Assembly: GCF_009857445.1 (NCBI RefSeq)
Contig: NZ_WWCN01000002.1
Location: 186,001-250,000, forward strand
DNA from: Duganella flavida
GTDB taxonomy: Bacteria > Pseudomonadota > Gammaproteobacteria > Burkholderiales > Burkholderiaceae_D
Direction of reading: 5' to 3'
DNA: 64,000 nucleotides
Positions 63,656 to 64,000 of the stretch are shown in pieces. Positions within the stretch are counted from its first letter, which is position 1. Every line of letters starts with the position of its first letter. The notes under the pieces are model-generated. The model did no database searches and was not told where the DNA came from. It worked only from the letters and a program-made list of their open reading frames with translations. The position numbers and the translations under genes were made by a program.

Positions 63656-64000
63656 GCCGCCACCTCCAGCTGGCCTTGCTTAAGTTGGATCACGCGCGCA
63701 GCGGAGTCCAGCATCTGTTCATCGTGGCTGGAAATCAAACAAGTGACGCCGACCGAGTTGAAAGCCTTCAGCGCATCTAGCACCTTGTTGGCGCTGGCGC
63801 GGTCGAGGTTGGCGGTCGGTTCGTCGGCCAGAATGACTTGCGGGCGGTTGACGATGGCGCGCGCGATCGACACCCGTTGCTGCTCGCCGCCGGACAGGGC
63901 CAGCGGCTGGGCGTCGGCGCGGTTGCCGAGGCCGACCTTGTCAAGCGCGGCGCGCGCGCGCTGTTCGGCCTGGCCGTGCGAGGCGCCGGTCACCAGCAGC
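63652..64000 (-). CDS. ftsE: Cell division ATP-binding protein FtsE, C-terminal part (runs off the window)
   Basis: About 116 residues of the C-terminal half are present. ABC signature [15 protein letters not shown], Walker [13 protein letters not shown] and the switch histidine in [11 protein letters not shown] are seen. The Walker A half lies beyond the window edge; the ATG at 63993 in this frame is an internal Met, not the start. FtsE energises FtsX, whose gene overlaps it by 4 bp. Confidence 0.95.
   Translation of the reverse strand, partial: LLVTGASHGQAEQRARAALDKVGLGNRADAQPLALSGGEQQRVSIARAIVNRPQVILADEPTANLDRASANKVLDALKAFNSVGVTCLISSHDEQMLDSAARVIQLKQGQLEVAA

Overview
The window looks like chromosomal DNA of a GC-rich betaproteobacterium of the order Burkholderiales, most likely family Oxalobacteraceae (Massilia/Duganella/Janthinobacterium group). 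This rests on gene content and order: pilU-pilT divergent from yggS-proC, a ctaC-ctaD-ctaG-ctaE/SURF1/ctaA/ctaB/sco oxidase block with the small betaproteobacterial ORFs between the genes, ftsE-ftsX-rpoH, and a DUF475/TerD cluster behind an NhaR-type regulator. The assignment is inference; no rRNA gene is present. I saw no rRNA, tRNA, CRISPR array, prophage or intact insertion sequence.

Layout. 1-17 kb is mostly housekeeping: twitching-motility ATPases (partial pilU, pilT and a second PilU-like gene at 10978), yggS, proC, a decayed PHB-depolymerase-like gene, a two-gene pair of exported proteins (diheme cytochrome plus beta-helix lipoprotein), an rtcB2-prfH ribosome repair/rescue pair whose rtcB start looks frameshifted, ubiA, oxyR, rfaE2, an AraC regulator, an EamA transporter, trmL, comF and a BioC-like methyltransferase. 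17-26.5 kb is the aa3/caa3 cytochrome c oxidase locus: structural subunits, CuB assembly (CtaG), SURF1, two SCO-like proteins, heme A synthase and heme O synthase. 26.5-37.6 kb holds an AI-2E family permease, a solute-binding protein, a CNNM/CorC protein, the NhaR-DUF475-TerD-AIM24-TerD stress cluster, a porin, an MFS exporter and an HDOD protein.

37.7-55.3 kb is a pectin-utilisation region. Secreted enzymes (CE12 acetylesterase, a GH28-CE8 polygalacturonase/pectin methylesterase fusion, a second GH28) lie behind a TonB-dependent receptor. The cytoplasmic oxidative galacturonate route is complete: Udh, an SMP-30 lactonase, GarD, KdgD and 2-oxoglutarate semialdehyde dehydrogenase. Two FCD-type GntR regulators flank the blocks, and each has its own inverted-repeat motif near itself and near the first gene of a catabolic block. 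A GH43 enzyme ends the first block. No inner-membrane galacturonate importer is visible here.

55.3-64 kb holds an ABC ATPase with a permease fused to a CPBP protease-like domain, lepB, ggt, a small lipoprotein, rpoH and ftsX-ftsE (ftsE runs off the end). The rpoH promoter is overlapped by a near-consensus CIRCE element.

A dispersed palindromic repeat family headed by GGGGTCAG occurs at four places (343-395, 14663-14692, about 15766-15840, 29747-29838). Two copies are perfect long palindromes directly behind stop codons, one forms the C-terminus of a transporter, and one is inserted in frame inside comF. This repeat family, the frameshifted rtcB2 start, the cytochrome/beta-helix pair and the CIRCE-overlapped rpoH promoter are the points most worth a second look.
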